Positions 32,447 through 44,600 of a stretch of 64,000 bases of DNA are shown in pieces (within the stretch, counting starts at the first letter, position 1; the number at the start of each line of letters is the position of its first letter). The stretch is from Turnera subulata. Its lineage: Eukaryota > Streptophyta > Magnoliopsida > Malpighiales > Passifloraceae. The translations under genes were made by a program, and so were the position numbers. Below the pieces are notes generated by a model. It was not told where the DNA came from and ran no database searches. It worked only from the letters and a program-made list of their open reading frames with translations. The stretch is taken from contig JAKUCV010003188.1 in assembly GCA_028386065.3 (NCBI GenBank), positions 3,541 to 67,540 on the forward strand, read 5' to 3'.

Positions 32447-33235
32447 GGACTAATCTACGCCATTATTTGCTCACGGACATGAATCCAACTAGAACTAGAG
32501 ATCTTGCTGGCAAATCTGACAATATATATTCTACTACCTGGCATATATATATATTGCCTGGGTACGTGTAGAGATACAAAGCACACACCTACGTACATTA
32601 GCCAACCCTAGCCCTAATTGGCTAATTATAGAGACAAGAAGGCACAAAACAACTCGGGTTGAAGCAGCAAAACCAACTTTTTAGTTTCTATATGTGTGTA
32701 CGTGTATTTGTTGGTGAAAGCGGCAAACGCTAATCCTAGGATTGTTCTATTGTTAACCCAAAGTGGAGATCTAGGTTTGCTCGGCAGAAGAAGTATTGTA
32801 AACAAGAAAAAAAAAACAAATACAAAGTCTTGCCCGACATGAATATAACTAATAGCTAGAACTAGAAGAATGTCTTCCTCCTAACAACCGTACGTGATAT
32901 CTAACAGTGCAATATGTTTGTTATTATAGGGAAATAAAAATGCCATACTTAGATAAAAGTATATACCACGTATCTCTTCTTTTTTGGCTCAAGAATGTCT
33001 TCTAAAATAATTTAGTTTTAAGTGTTTGAGTACAAGTTGAATTAGCATTAGGAAAGATTGTTTGAGTACAAGTTGAATTAGTTTTAATAATAATTACAAG
33101 ACAGAAAGTGAATAAGATTTCGTTAGCCGTTGATTTCACACAGATTACTTTAGTCTTCTAATCTTAAGAATCACAAAAACCAAAACCCTATATACCTCCT
33201 CTCCTACCTCCAAGCATAGCTGCTCCGCCGTAGCC

Positions 33236-33913
33236 ATGGGTGCCAAGCCTACCAAACCAGCGCCGCCAGCTTCCATCAATGACTTCGACCACCATCTGTT
33301 AATTGAAATACTACACAGGCTTCCTTCCAGGAGAGACGCTACAGCATGTAAGCTGGTTTCTAAAGAATGGAATCTTTTAATCTCTAGTCCCTACTTCGCT
33401 TATCGTTATAGTAGCTACCACCAAAAGTATCATCCAAAAGAACAAAAACCCTTTGCGTATATCATAAACTCTCGCATGACGACGACCCCGTCGTCTCACA
33501 TAGCTTTCCGTGATAATATCTTCAAGGCCCCGGGATTCGAGCTAAAGTTTCTACCCTTCAAGCCTCAAATCGTCGCCTCCTGTGATGACTTGCTCTTGTG
33601 TTGTTGTCCATTAGGGTTTGGTGATGACCACAGGGTTTATTACCTATGCAATCCGTTAACCTCGACGTGGGTTGCTCTCCCGCCGTTTCCAGCGGAGAGG
33701 AGCGAACGCGCGGCCGTTGTAGGGCTTGTTTTGCGTGGCGGCGGCGATCATGGCCAGAAGTTTAGGGTGGTGCGTATTCCTTATGATCAGTTCATGACTA
33801 CCCGTGAGAGGAGTAGTAACTCATTTGTAGTGGAGATGTTTTGTAGTGAGACGAACAAGTGGAGTGAGGGGGTGGAGGTTGCTTTGGCTGGTGGAAACAA
33901 ATTTGATTCAAGC

Positions 33914-33956
<43 letters not shown>

Positions 33957-34627
33957 TTGATGTTGATGATGATGTTGTTCTTGTTGACGTTGATGATGAG
34001 TGCTTTACTTTGTTTTCTTGGAGTGGAGTCTTGCATTGGCTTACCTGTGACAATGACATTGTTGCTTATGATCCGTACAAGGAAGAAGAAGGGTGTAAGT
34101 TGATTGAGAAGCCAACAGATTATGATACCCAAACCCGAAAGCAGTGCTTCCTAGCCACATCCCAAGAACTTTTGTTACTAATGGAGTTGCATAATGGTGA
34201 TGACAGGCGTGTCAGGATTTGGAATGCTACGGACTATCCCAAATCAGAATGGAGGCTGTTATGGAATCCTTATCAAAACTCAACCTGGGAAGACATTCGT
34301 ATCAATGGGTTTCAAGTGCTTGGTATGGATCCAAATGACAAGAATAGAGTGTTCTTTGCAGACATGAGAAAGATTTCCTTCTGCGATCTCCGAAGTGATG
34401 AAACAGCAATAGCCCAGAGGTGGTCGCCGCCCTTGGGTGTGAGATTGGACAAGCGCCAAGTGCTCCAGCTTATACTTCCGTGTTGGCCGACACCAATTCC
34501 ATCCCTTTCTCATCAAAACACTCCTCCTCCAATCTACCAGGAGAAGTCTGCTTCTTTGAGGGAGTTTCTTTTGAACATTATGATCCATATTGTTGATTGT
34601 AGACTACTGCACAATTCAGGGAATTAA
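33236..34627 (+). CDS. F-box protein, single exon (463 aa)
   Basis: Likely the substrate-recognition subunit of an SCF ubiquitin ligase. The F-box lies at about residues 13-55 (DFDHHLLIEILHRLPSRRDA, then CKLVSKEWNLLIS). A C-terminal propeller-like region with YYLCNPLTSTWVALPPFP and FSWSGVLHWLT matches the plant F-box associated families. A run of 14 GAT codons (residues 227-240, at 33,914-33,955) encodes poly-Asp. The frame is open from the ATG at 33,236; the start is supported by conservation of the ATG and leader in the pseudogene at 16,803. It is an inverted duplicate of the locus at 14,287-17,338 and is the only intact copy here. Confidence 0.85.
33914..33955 (+). repeat. (GAT)14 coding microsatellite
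   Basis: A perfect trinucleotide run within the F-box gene. The paralogous position in the pseudogene near 14,900 has only scattered Asp codons, so the run expanded after duplication. Confidence 0.95.
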
Positions 34628-34726
34628 GTTCATTCCTCCTAGTTTTGTATGGGTTCTGATGGCGTACTTTATTTTGGGATACCACTGGTAATATATATTT
34701 GGTATGTTAGAACAATAGGCTATGCT

Positions 34727-34847
34727 CAATGTTTTGTTTGTTCTCTTGGTTTGCTAGCATAATTAACAAATGGACTACGCTTAATGTTTGTCTGTTCTCT
34801 TGGTTTTCTAGCATCAATGTTTGTTCTGTTCTCTTGGTTTTCTATCG
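34727..34847 (+). repeat. Three imperfect copies of a ~33-bp unit downstream of the F-box gene
   Basis: CAATGTTTTGTTTGTTCTCT and variants, followed by TGGTTTTCTAGCAT, occur at 34,727-34,760, 34,782-34,814 and 34,815-34,847. A 16-bp A run follows at about 34,877. Confidence 0.75.
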
Positions 34848-35428
34848 TTAACTCAATCATTTACTCTTCTAGTATAAAAAAAAAAAAAAAAAGAATTAGT
34901 TCAATTCTAAAATTGAATTCAATTCAATTGTTTGGTTTCATTTTTAATAAGTAGTAATCTGTTTGAACCTTTTAATGATTCAATTCAAAGCTTTGAGTCA
35001 TATCAGGCATAGAATTGAATTTAATTCTTTTTTAAAAAACTATACCAAACAAAGAAATTGATCTCAGAGCTGTACCCAAAAAGAAATTAGTGGAATTCAA
35101 ACAAACTGAAAAACATAAAGAAGGCCTGAAGAGGCCCAAATATGGATTCGTTGTTCAACTTAGTAGCCCACACCACAAAGTCCATACCCCTGAACGAACG
35201 ACTTGTAGTTTATTAAAACGACGAGTCGCCGACAGTTGCAGCTCTATGCTTGTTGTGTGGTTTAATACAAACGTTCGTGCAAATTCAACCTCAGACAGAC
35301 ACTGAAAGTGAAATCCATTGGTGGGTCTTTGTTGCTTTCCCTCGGGTGTTAATAAAGTCTCAATCTTGAGCTGTTTTTTGTTTTGTTTTCGTGGAAAAGC
35401 TTTGTTCTTTGGAGGAAGTTAAAAGAGA

Positions 35429-36308
35429 ATGGAAGAGGACCCGTCAAACCCGTTCCGGCGGATGTCTAGCCGGACCCGGAAAGTGGCGCCCAAGATGGCC
35501 GCCGCACTCGCCAGCACCGACAACCGAACCCAGGTGAAGAAAAAGAATAGTTGGTTTCTCTTTTGTTCGGTTTCTGTGAAAATTTGAATTGAACAAAAAC
35601 ATAAAAAAATTGTGTCTTTGTGTTTTTGGCTTTGCAGGCGGCGATTGCTCGGCTGGAAGCACTGGAGAATGACAATACCGGAATGGATGCGGTGGAAGCT
35701 GTGGACGACGACGAGGCTTCTCTAGACGACGAGGATGATGGTATTGTATTGTATTGTTTTTGCTGGATTGCTCGAACGACATGTGTTGTGTTTGGTGTTT
35801 TTTGTTAACTGGAGTGTGTATCTACTGGACTTGCATTGTTTGTTTGGTAATAAAGATGTTGTCTTTGGTGTGTCAAATGTAGTGTATGTGCAAAAGAGGC
35901 ATGCCAAAGGGACCAAGAGAAAGACCCGGCAGGCGAAAGCGTTGGAGAATGCTAGGAGGGCGCCAAGGAATTTTCTTGAGCTGTTACATGAGGTGATTAT
36001 GCGAAAATGTTGGGTGTAGTTGATGATTTCGGTGTTTGAAAATTGTTGGATGATCGATTTTAGTTGTGAATTTTGGTCTGAAATGTGTTTACATGTTAAA
36101 ATAGGCAAACTTGGAGTCTTTGCCTCCAAATGTTCCATCCTATTTGAAGGCTGCAGTAGGACCTCCGAGCTCGACTTCCCGCCGCCATTTTTGTACCGTC
36201 TGTGGATTCTCTTCCAACTACACTTGTGTGAAGTGCGGGATGCGGTTTTGTTCGATCCGGTGCAAGAATATCCATGACGATACTCGGTGTCTGAAGTTTG
36301 TTGCGTAA
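35429..36308 (+). CDS. SWC6: SWR1 complex subunit 6, zinc-finger HIT protein (173 aa)
   Basis: SWC6 (SEF) is a subunit of the SWR1 remodeller, which exchanges H2A for H2A.Z in the nucleus and affects flowering time. Four exons: 35,429-35,533, 35,638-35,740, 35,883-35,992 and 36,105-36,308, all with GT-AG borders and preserved phase. The protein starts MEEDPSNPFRRMSSRTRKVA, has an acidic middle (VDDDEASLDDEDD), a basic KRKTRQAKALENARRAPRNF segment, and the C-terminal zf-HIT (CTVCG, YTCVKCG, FCSIRC, H, C) ending TRCLKFVA. Length matches the Arabidopsis protein (about 171 aa). A second zinc-finger copy follows in frame after the stop. Confidence 0.95.
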
Positions 36309-36311
36309 TTG

Positions 36312-36460
36312 ACCTCCGAGCTCGACCTGCTGGCTGCTGCCCATCATTTTTGCAGTGTGTGTGGGTTCTCTTCCAACTATACTTGTGTGAAGTGTGGGAT
36401 GCGGTTTTGTTCTATCCCGTGCAAGAATATCCATGACGTCTGTAGTTTGTTGCGTATTGA
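36312..36460 (+). repeat. Tandem duplication of the SWC6 zf-HIT segment after the stop codon
   Basis: Sequence from ACCTCCGAGC at 36,312 repeats that starting at 36,161 (offset 151 bp). It keeps the reading frame of SWC6: TAA at 36,306-36,308 is followed by an open frame to 36,533 that preserves HFCSVCG, YTCVKCGMRFCSIPCKNIH. The last His/Cys part (DTRC) is altered. It lies in the presumed 3' UTR. Confidence 0.88.
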
Positions 36461-37055
36461 TAGAACTTTAGACCAGCAAATTCTTTGTAGATATGGCAAG
36501 AATGGATGCTGGATTCAGTTAGTCAGCTTATAGGTTAGGTTATCAGTTGAATGTTGTAACTTTGAGGTAGAAGACAGGGCCATGCTCCTTTGTTAATCTG
36601 CAGATTTGTGCAAAGCTTTGAAGGACACTCTTTGAGAATGCAAAATGATGTAATTTTATTGCCCTGGTATATCACTCAAGTTAATGTTATGGCAAGTAAA
36701 TATCTTGGTACTTTCCTGTAATTGGCTAGATGGAATTTCTGTTGGAGTTTTGCATTACCAAATCACTACGAAGCAGAAAATGAAGTAGGAATAGATACTT
36801 CAACTAATTAGGAAAGCACTCATCTTCAAAACAAATCTTCATTTCGAAACAAATGCATCGAATCAATAAACATGCCAAATCAAATGCTGAAGGTTACACT
36901 GTCCGTTTTGGACTTTACTATAAGAGAACACCTAACACTTCAAATCCATGAATGATAACTCTAGCTAAAGCGAAATGCTTTTATATTGAGAAACAATTGA
37001 AAGTCCGTCAACCAGGAAGACTAAAGGCAACAGCCTGTGATCCTCTGTTGTGACA

Positions 37056-39310
37056 TTAACAGCGCGGCAGATCAAGTGGCGGAGGCTGTACTGATTGCAA
37101 CCTTCCTACTCCATTCTCGACTAGGAATGCCATAGCAAGACCCCAGTTGAGATGTGAATCAAGGTGGCAGTGCATCAACCAAATTCCTGTTATCAACCAG
37201 ATCATTCAATGAGGAATATTGCCATAGTACTAGTATTCTGTCAAAGGAGAAAATTCAACTTTGTTACCTGGATTGTCTGCCACAAAGCGGATGGCCACCC
37301 AACCACCAGGATTGGTTCCAATGGTGTTCCTGATTGGAGGGTCATAGAGGTTGAACTTGGCTGGATCCGTTTGAGGGTTAAAGTTTCCAAAGCCACTCCC
37401 AACAACTGCGAAGTGGTATCCATGGAGATGCATTGGATGGTCCTCGGTTGTGACAATGCTGGTATCCTGCAAAACGATTTGTACCCTGGCACCAAACTTC
37501 AACTTGTAAAGCTTAGTTGCTTTGACCGGAGTCCACAGGCCTCTGCTCACATTGCCTGTGTAGTCAAATGGCACAGGAGGAACAGGTGGGAAGTCTGTGG
37601 TGAATACTCCAGGTTGGCCTTGGTAATAGGCCTGCATTAAGGAATTTCTTCTAGGGGGTACAAAGGACACATTGTTCATGCTGGCAGCAAACCGGGTTCC
37701 ATTCGGACCTTGGCAGCGGGGGCTATTAGGATTGGTGCAGTTGATGAGTCCTAACCCCACAGTGAAAAACAGACTCTCATCTATCACAGTGGGGACATTG
37801 ACCTTGGAAGGACTCTTTATTTGGGCAGTGAAAGCAGTAGCAGTGTTGGTGTCATTGAATCCCGGCAGTTGTGGGAAGACAGGTGTTGTTGAGGCCTTCC
37901 CTTTCTTGGAATTGCAAGGGGCAGATTTGTATTCGAGGATTGCAGTGGTGGTGGTGTTGTCAAATGCTGCATTTGCCGAGTTGTAGGCATGAGCTGCCAT
38001 GTAGTACCGGCCCGGGGTTTGATCAGCTTTTAGAAGTACATTGGTTGTCTGTCCAGGTGCTATCATGATCACTGAGGTTGAGAAAGGCTTGGTGTAAGCA
38101 GCATCAGCACCAACAACGGTAAGTCTGTGGTTGGCCACTGAAAAGAAGAGCTGTTGGTTCAGTGCAGAGTTGATGATTCTTAGGAGAATAGTCTCGCCTG
38201 CTTCTACAGGAAATCTCACAGTTTCTGCATTTTTGAAACAAATATCAAAGTCATTTGTTGCAGTTAGTACTTAGTCAGAGTGCAATCTCCAAGAATAGAG
38301 AAATAAGAGGAAAAAATAAAAATCAAAAGAAAAATGGGAAACCTTTGCTGGAACATCTGTAGAGATCTCCTGGTTGACCATTGATGGTAAAGGCATCAGA
38401 CACATTTGGTGCTGCTCCTGTAAAGTCAGCCAGCCTTAGGACATCCATAGGATTCCTGTCCCACCACTCCCCTGCAAATCATGTCATAACAGTCAACTTC
38501 TAAGTTTTCAACTGTCACATACTGCTTTCACATGCTCAAAACATTATGCAGCAGAAAGGCAGAGGACATGTACCTAGAAGAATGGGAATTTCTTTCTTGG
38601 GCATAGGAAATGGATATGGAGAACCCAGTTTAGGATAGATGATAAGTGCTCCATAAACAGTGGCTCTAAGCCATCTACTGTGAGCATGCCACCACAAAGT
38701 ACCCTCTTGGTTTTGAATGGTGAACCGATATGTGTAGCTTCTTCCTGGCTGGATTGGACACTGTGTCACATGGTCAGGTCCATCAGCCCATGGATTTCGC
38801 AGCTGTCGAACTCCATGCCTGATAACATGAGACAAAAGCATGTCAAGAACTAAACAAACATATACGCTGGAAATGCTGCACTCTTGATTATCTTCCTGTC
38901 ATTTCTCTTGGTTAATTTGCTTGTGGAAATGCTCTTTTGCATTGGAATACTTACCAGTGGAGGGTAACATTGTATCTAGCATTGTTTATGGCTTTGATCA
39001 CAAGAGTATCACCATCTCGCACTTCTAATGTTGGCCCTGGAAATAGTCCATTCACTGTAATGGTGTTATGGGTTCTGCACAGCCTCTTCACTGGCCTTGC
39101 TTGAATCTGTTGCATTCCAATAAAGAAAAAGAGTCACCTTAACAACCTTATCTCACTTGAACAATTATATTACAAGAGGTATAAGAGTAAAGAGAGGCTA
39201 CTTACAACAAATTGATGGTAGTGTGTTTCAGCTCCTGTGAACTGAGATAGTAAACCAAATATCATGAAAATGATAAGAAAGATGAAATGTGAACATTGCT
39301 TGGACTCCAT
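37056..39310 (-). CDS. LAC13: Laccase, LAC13 type (572 aa)
   Basis: A secreted multicopper oxidase that oxidises phenolics such as monolignols in the cell wall. Six exons on the minus strand: 39,310-39,206, 39,106-38,955, 38,818-38,574, 38,471-38,343, 38,224-37,268 and 37,186-37,056; all borders are GT-AG and in phase. There is a signal peptide (residues about 1-27), and the copper sites [26 protein letters not shown] and HCHLDSH are all present. The phrases NPWADGP, RNPMDVL and [20 protein letters not shown] place it with LAC13 (LAC5/LAC12/LAC13 clade). Neighbouring SNX2 agrees with the Arabidopsis LAC13 context. Confidence 0.92.
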
Positions 39311-39862
39311 ATTGCTCACTCAGCCAAGGTTGTGTAGTTGTTTTTTTTGCTTTGGGAAGAGATGTGTGGGATTAGGCTAGGGAAGAGTAACTATATATAT
39401 ACTAGGTAAAGCGGGAAAGGACGGGACTTTTAAACACATAGTTTATGTTTTTTTGTTAGGAGATTAGGTTATGAGTCAACATAGTACATCTAGGAAGATA
39501 TTCTAGGACAGTTTAGTCTAACCATAAAGAGGATTTGTTGCACCCACTAGTATAGTCCCTCTATTTGATAAAACAAATGAAGATTCTGTACTAAAAAGGC
39601 ACACATGCAATGCAAAAGGCACCAATCAATCCATCTTGTTGTAGGGCAGTTGCAACTCGTGTGTAATGGAGTAGCATTTTATGCTATCTCTGCCTTGTAT
39701 ATGATAAAATTTAAACTAAATTTCTCTTTTTCATTTCTTGGTGCTCATGTACTATTCTTTTGGTGTGTTATAACTTATATACAATGCCATGGAACAAAAA
39801 ACAGCGTACAGCTCATTTGTTCATAAACATCATCAAACGTAAGTAGTCAAAGATTTAACAGT
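39311..39862. promoter_or_regulatory. Upstream region of the laccase gene
   Basis: Promoter-side DNA for the minus-strand laccase. TATATATATACTAGG at about 39,393-39,406 is a plausible TATA region (minus strand), some 85-95 bp upstream of the ATG. No other element could be supported. Confidence 0.4.
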
Positions 39863-40080
39863 AGTAGATCAAGGTAATCATGATGATTCATAATTTGTCA
39901 GGACTAGATAGTAGAGTCCTTAGTAGATCAAGAAATTGTATAATTCATAAATTGTCAGGACTAGATAATAGAGTCCTTAGTAGATCAGTGATAATTCATA
40001 AGTTGTCAGGACTAGATAGTAGAGTCCATAGTAGATCAAGTAATTGTGATAATACATAAGTTGTCAGGACTGTATAGTAC
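39863..40080 (+). repeat. Minisatellite, about four copies of a 51-58-bp unit
   Basis: TAGTAGATCAAG starts units at 39,863, 39,921, 39,978 and 40,029; each continues ATTCATAAnTTGTCAGGACTAG and ATAGTAGAGTCC. The last copy is partial. It lies about 550 bp upstream of the laccase start. Confidence 0.85.
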
Positions 40081-41616
40081 TTGCATAGTTTTCAAGAGGA
40101 TTATCAATTGTTAGTTCAACCATTTCAACAAGCCTGTCTTGCAATGTATCCAATCAATTTTCTTACTGGTAAGCGATGGTCAAACTCAAGAGTTCGCTTT
40201 CAGCTTCACCATTCACTACTACTACTACCACTACTACTTTATTAAAATTTTACAGACATAAGATAACAGCAAATCATAGGACAGTTAGGGTAAGGTTGAA
40301 TTTTGGTTTGGGTTTGGTGGGAAAGGGACACCAAGTCATGTGTATTTCCAGCTTTCAGACCATTTATCTGAAAAAAATATATCAACCCTGAAGTACAAGA
40401 GCTTGACAACGTTAGTCCTCCCAGAAAAATATATATATAATTGAAAGCTCAACTCTTTAGTCTTTAATGGACTTTTTCTGTTAGTCAATTCTATTTTTCA
40501 CATTAAACTAAAGCTGATTACATGTGGCGAGAAGAGGGAAGGAACAGCCAAGGAATATGAGATACAAAGGGAGACAACTGTTTCTATTTTCCTCCTAGGC
40601 ATGTGTATGTACTAGGAAGAGAAAAAATGGAAGGTATCATTCATTCCCATAAAAAGTCAGATTAAGTTGTTAAGTGGGGAGATTTTGTCCACTAACAGCC
40701 TAGTTATCGTGGGTTTACTACTAGTTTAATATCTATCTAAACATCAATCAAGGCAATGAAACTACAATTAGCTATTGTATTAGGTGTTAATATTGAAATG
40801 AGAGCAGGTTTGATAGGTCTACTCCCCTTATTTTCTTCATCAACGAGAAACTTTCACTCTCCACAATTCTCTTTGATAACATCGGTGACACTTTCTGATG
40901 AAGTAATTAGGTGGCCAGCCAAGTGATAGAGAAACATTAACAATCTGATGTTGAAAGCAGCAGCACCACTACACGTTTGATGTTTCCTCTTTAGAACAGT
41001 CATTAATATTTTCTGTTAGAACCGTTGGACTATATCATCTTATCTTTCCCTAAGTAGGATTATAATCTATTTTAAGTAAAATAATCATCTTCCGTTCTAA
41101 AACATCTAAACCCTAGACCGTAAGGTGCACGCATTATTGCTACAATAGGCTTAAGACGTTTGAGATGAGAAGAAAAAATGAGCAAACACACTCTTTTGTT
41201 CTGGATAGATTAAAAAAAAAAAACACATAATACAATGCCAAAATTTGTGCTTTCGGAATACAAGGATACAAACCTATGCAAACCCAAAGAATGTAGAAAC
41301 AAATTTTGGAAGTGGTCAGTTTAGTGTACATGATGAGAAAATAATGGCACAAAACTTGCAAAATCCCACACCCTTGCCCAGCGACAAGACCAACCGCTCA
41401 TAGCAACTCGGCACAGAGATCTCCACAAAGTAAAACGCCAGTGGAGAGATGGTATCTGCAATGGAAGCAGACCAATCGATTCTCGAAGTCTTGCTGGGCC
41501 AGGGACGGGGACGGAGGACATAGTTTTAAACCAGAGGGAATTCCCAAACTTGAAACAAAATCCCCACAGATCAAGCCAAACACATGACACTTTGGTGGTT
41601 TCATCGATCAGACTCT
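40081..41616. other. Intergenic region between laccase and NAA25
   Basis: Holds an (ACT)n run at about 40,216-40,236, AT-rich sequence and, nearest 41,616, the presumed 3' UTR of NAA25. I see no gene; short frames here have no recognisable domain. Confidence 0.5.
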
Positions 41617-44600
41617 TCAGACTTGAGCCAACTGTTGCTTTAATGCCTTGAATGACTTGAGTTTTAGCTCGCAAATTTGAAGAAACTCGGACAATGCCGA
41701 TGAATCCCCATTCACTATCTTCCTTGCCACATCAACAGCATTCCAAGACTTCAACCCTTGGGAGATTCTATCACCGAATTCAGCCTCGTTAATGGACGAT
41801 GTCACCCTTTCTATAACCTGGAAAACTTTCCCAGGCCCTTCATCCTGTCCTTCTTTCCTAATAGAGGAGAGGATACTTTCTATATTCTCATCCTCCACTC
41901 TGCCTATCTGTTCTTTTAACCATTTTGCAACCTCTTCAACTACACTGCATAAAGCCTCTGTAGAATTCCGAACTGCATCAAGCAATAGAGAGGTCGAATG
42001 ATCTGCTGATCCACCCTTCTTCTTCTTCTTTCCAGATGGAATAGATGACCGAACACAAGATTGGATTACAAGACCGTGCCAAGCCAAAGGCTCAGTTATC
42101 AGTTGCACTAATGCTGTAATAGATCTTGGTGAATGAGTTATAGACTCCATAGATTTGGTCTTCTCCAAAATATACTTATTCAGCAGCGTGTCCACCACAT
42201 GCCAAACTCCACGACCACATTGCTGCCCATCTGACTGAGACAGCTCATGGGAAATCAAGTTCCATGCGTTTAAAAACACAGCAAAGTTTATCCAATTGAT
42301 TTCATCGGAACCAAAAGCCTGCACCAGGTTCAAACATTATCAGCAATTAAATTTTGAAGTTGTTTGCATGTTGTGCCTTCAACTTTGCAAACCCACCAGT
42401 AATACCAAGGGATGATTTCATAAGTGTTCCATATGTGGGGCATATACAAGATGAAGTACAAAAAGCTTGCCCAAGTAACAAACATGCATGTTAGCTCAAG
42501 ACGACCCATACACAGGAATTTGATTAATCAGAAAAGAGATGCTGTTTGATTGAAAAGCCTGCTTAATGACATAACTATTGCTGATTCATCATTGTGTTAC
42601 CAACGGAAGGACATAATAGGTCTTGGTTAAAAATTTTCTCTTGAACTACCTAAAGTTAATATTTGGCATGATTATAAGCATAAAATTTGGCATTAAAAGC
42701 GACCTAGTTATTAAGAAATCTGCTAGAGAAAATCAAATATGCAAGTCCTTGGAATGGATCATATTGGCTTTACCTCAGAAGATTTTGAGCCATTATAAAC
42801 TCCCATAATCACTTCTATTGCATCGCTGAAAGAAGAACCCAACACATTTGCATAACGCTCAAGAAAGAATTTCAACTCTGAGGAGATCTTAGGAACAGAT
42901 ACAGAGCCATTGTATTCAACATTCTCCTTCAGAGAAGCCGAACCACTTTGAATAGAAAGGTAGATCATCCGAGGTAGAAGGGATCTCTTTTCAACAACTC
43001 TCCGCACACTTTCTTCTCTTTCTTTTCTCTATTTCCATCAATCATCGCAACAAACAAAGCATATAGGACATTAGAGAGAAGGAAAAATGAGAAAGGAAGG
43101 TTTGTGGATGTGTCTTTCTACCATCACCAAGTATTACATGTAGAAGAATACACAATAAGGAAGCATGCAAATAAAGGGTAGAAGTCCTTACCAACTTTTC
43201 TTGAGGACAATATGATATTCCTTCAAATGGACCTGCAAATTATAAACGTATGTAAATATAATGGGAGTTCTCAAGATTCTATAACTCCATAGATTCTAAT
43301 GTATCTACAGGAAAGAAAATCTCACTAAGGACGTCAAAACTCCAACTATAAATTCGTAATCATATAGACAGCAACCATATAAAGATGACAGTACTCTGTT
43401 TCTGAATACCATATCCACCCAGAGACAAAATTCAAACTTAAGTTGCAAAACGGAAAAGGAGTCACCTAAAAGGTAGTTTTTCTCTGAAGTTGGCGTCCAC
43501 CAAGGCCGTGTATTTAGATCTTCATTAAAGGTCAAAGTTTTGGATCCAATCTCATTAGAGAGCTCCACAAAGTGAATCCCACAACTCATGCTTTCAAGAA
43601 TACCCTGAAAGAAAATATATCGAGTTGTTATTGACCAAACAGAAAAATAAGCTTCTTGCAAAGCAGAAGATACCACCTCTTCTTCTTCAAGGTTGTCGGC
43701 ATTCTGTTTTAGTTGGAGTATGGGAGCCTCAACTTTTGCAAGTAAATATTGATTAGATCGTTGCAACCGTTCTTTAAATTGTACAAACTCTATCACCTGA
43801 AAAGAAATATAAAGAAGTTTATTTCTTTTAGGTAAACAAAAACCCCCAGGTGGAACATAAAAAACAATGGTCGGTTTCACTAGTATACTCCAAATACAGT
43901 ATTGCAATTGTTCAACCAGAACATCACCAGACCAAATAAAGCGAGACATGCAAACCAAAGTAAAGAAGAAAAAAAATCATTTCACTGGAGAACAGTTACG
44001 AAAAAAGAAGGCAAATGAACCAAAGGTTCATCCAATCCCATTAAACCAACAAGTCAGGAAGTCATAGAGGCAAACAACTTATAGCACAAGCAGGTATCAG
44101 TTAACAGATTCACATGTAATAATTGCTTAATTTTAAGACCATAAAAGAAATAAAGCATATTGACAAGAATATCACATACTTTTGAGTAATTTCTATGGCG
44201 ATATGCAAGAAATGTGAGATCTGCTGATTCTCTAAAGTGATCATCCATAAACCTTAGATAATCCCTAAGCAGATTGTTTAAATCTGCCCAAAGTGGAGAC
44301 ACCAGCATTTGGGGCAAAATGTGGTTTGCAGCAGTTTCCATCAAAATATTCTTCACATCCAGGGACTTGTACCTAGACAAAAAAAAAAAACTGATTAAAA
44401 GAGCTATAACTAAGCAGAAAATAAGGTGGTAAAGAAAGTGTGGTTTAGAAAAGAATCCAAAGGGAAATGGAGGAGGGAAGAAAATAAAAGAGAAATGTTA
44501 AATTAGGATCAAAGCAACAAACAGCAAGAAATCAGAATCTAATTGGCAACAGCAGGTTGAAAATGCTACAATCTAATCAATAAAAAAAGTGAGGATTAGT

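Larger units (their letters stand above)
29690..32560 (-). pseudogene. F-box/FBA-type pseudogene split by a TIR element
   Basis: The minus strand between about 32,545 and 32,447 encodes an F-box: VEYILSDLPARSL, then MSVSK, a stop, WRRLV. The reading resumes beyond the inserted element at about 30,612 with RSSRGLFNGVVLSNY and continues to about 29,690. There it shows the F-box-associated domain features CARYLEERNMGLFLNGALHW and EIIAFDLQRRSF. There are several frameshifts. This gene is unrelated in its C-terminal half to the F-box gene at 33,236. It was once a substrate adaptor for SCF ubiquitin ligases and is now dead. A plus-strand frame at 29,677-29,892 is a shadow. Confidence 0.8.

Noticed and set aside
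33787..34132. Ser/Ile-rich and Met-rich frames over the GAT run
   Set aside because: Other frames of the microsatellite in the F-box gene.
43611..43680. Reading through between NAA25 exons 15 and 16 (EAYFSVWSITTRYIFFQ)
   Set aside because: The stretch has GT-AG borders and family members lack these residues; treated as an intron.
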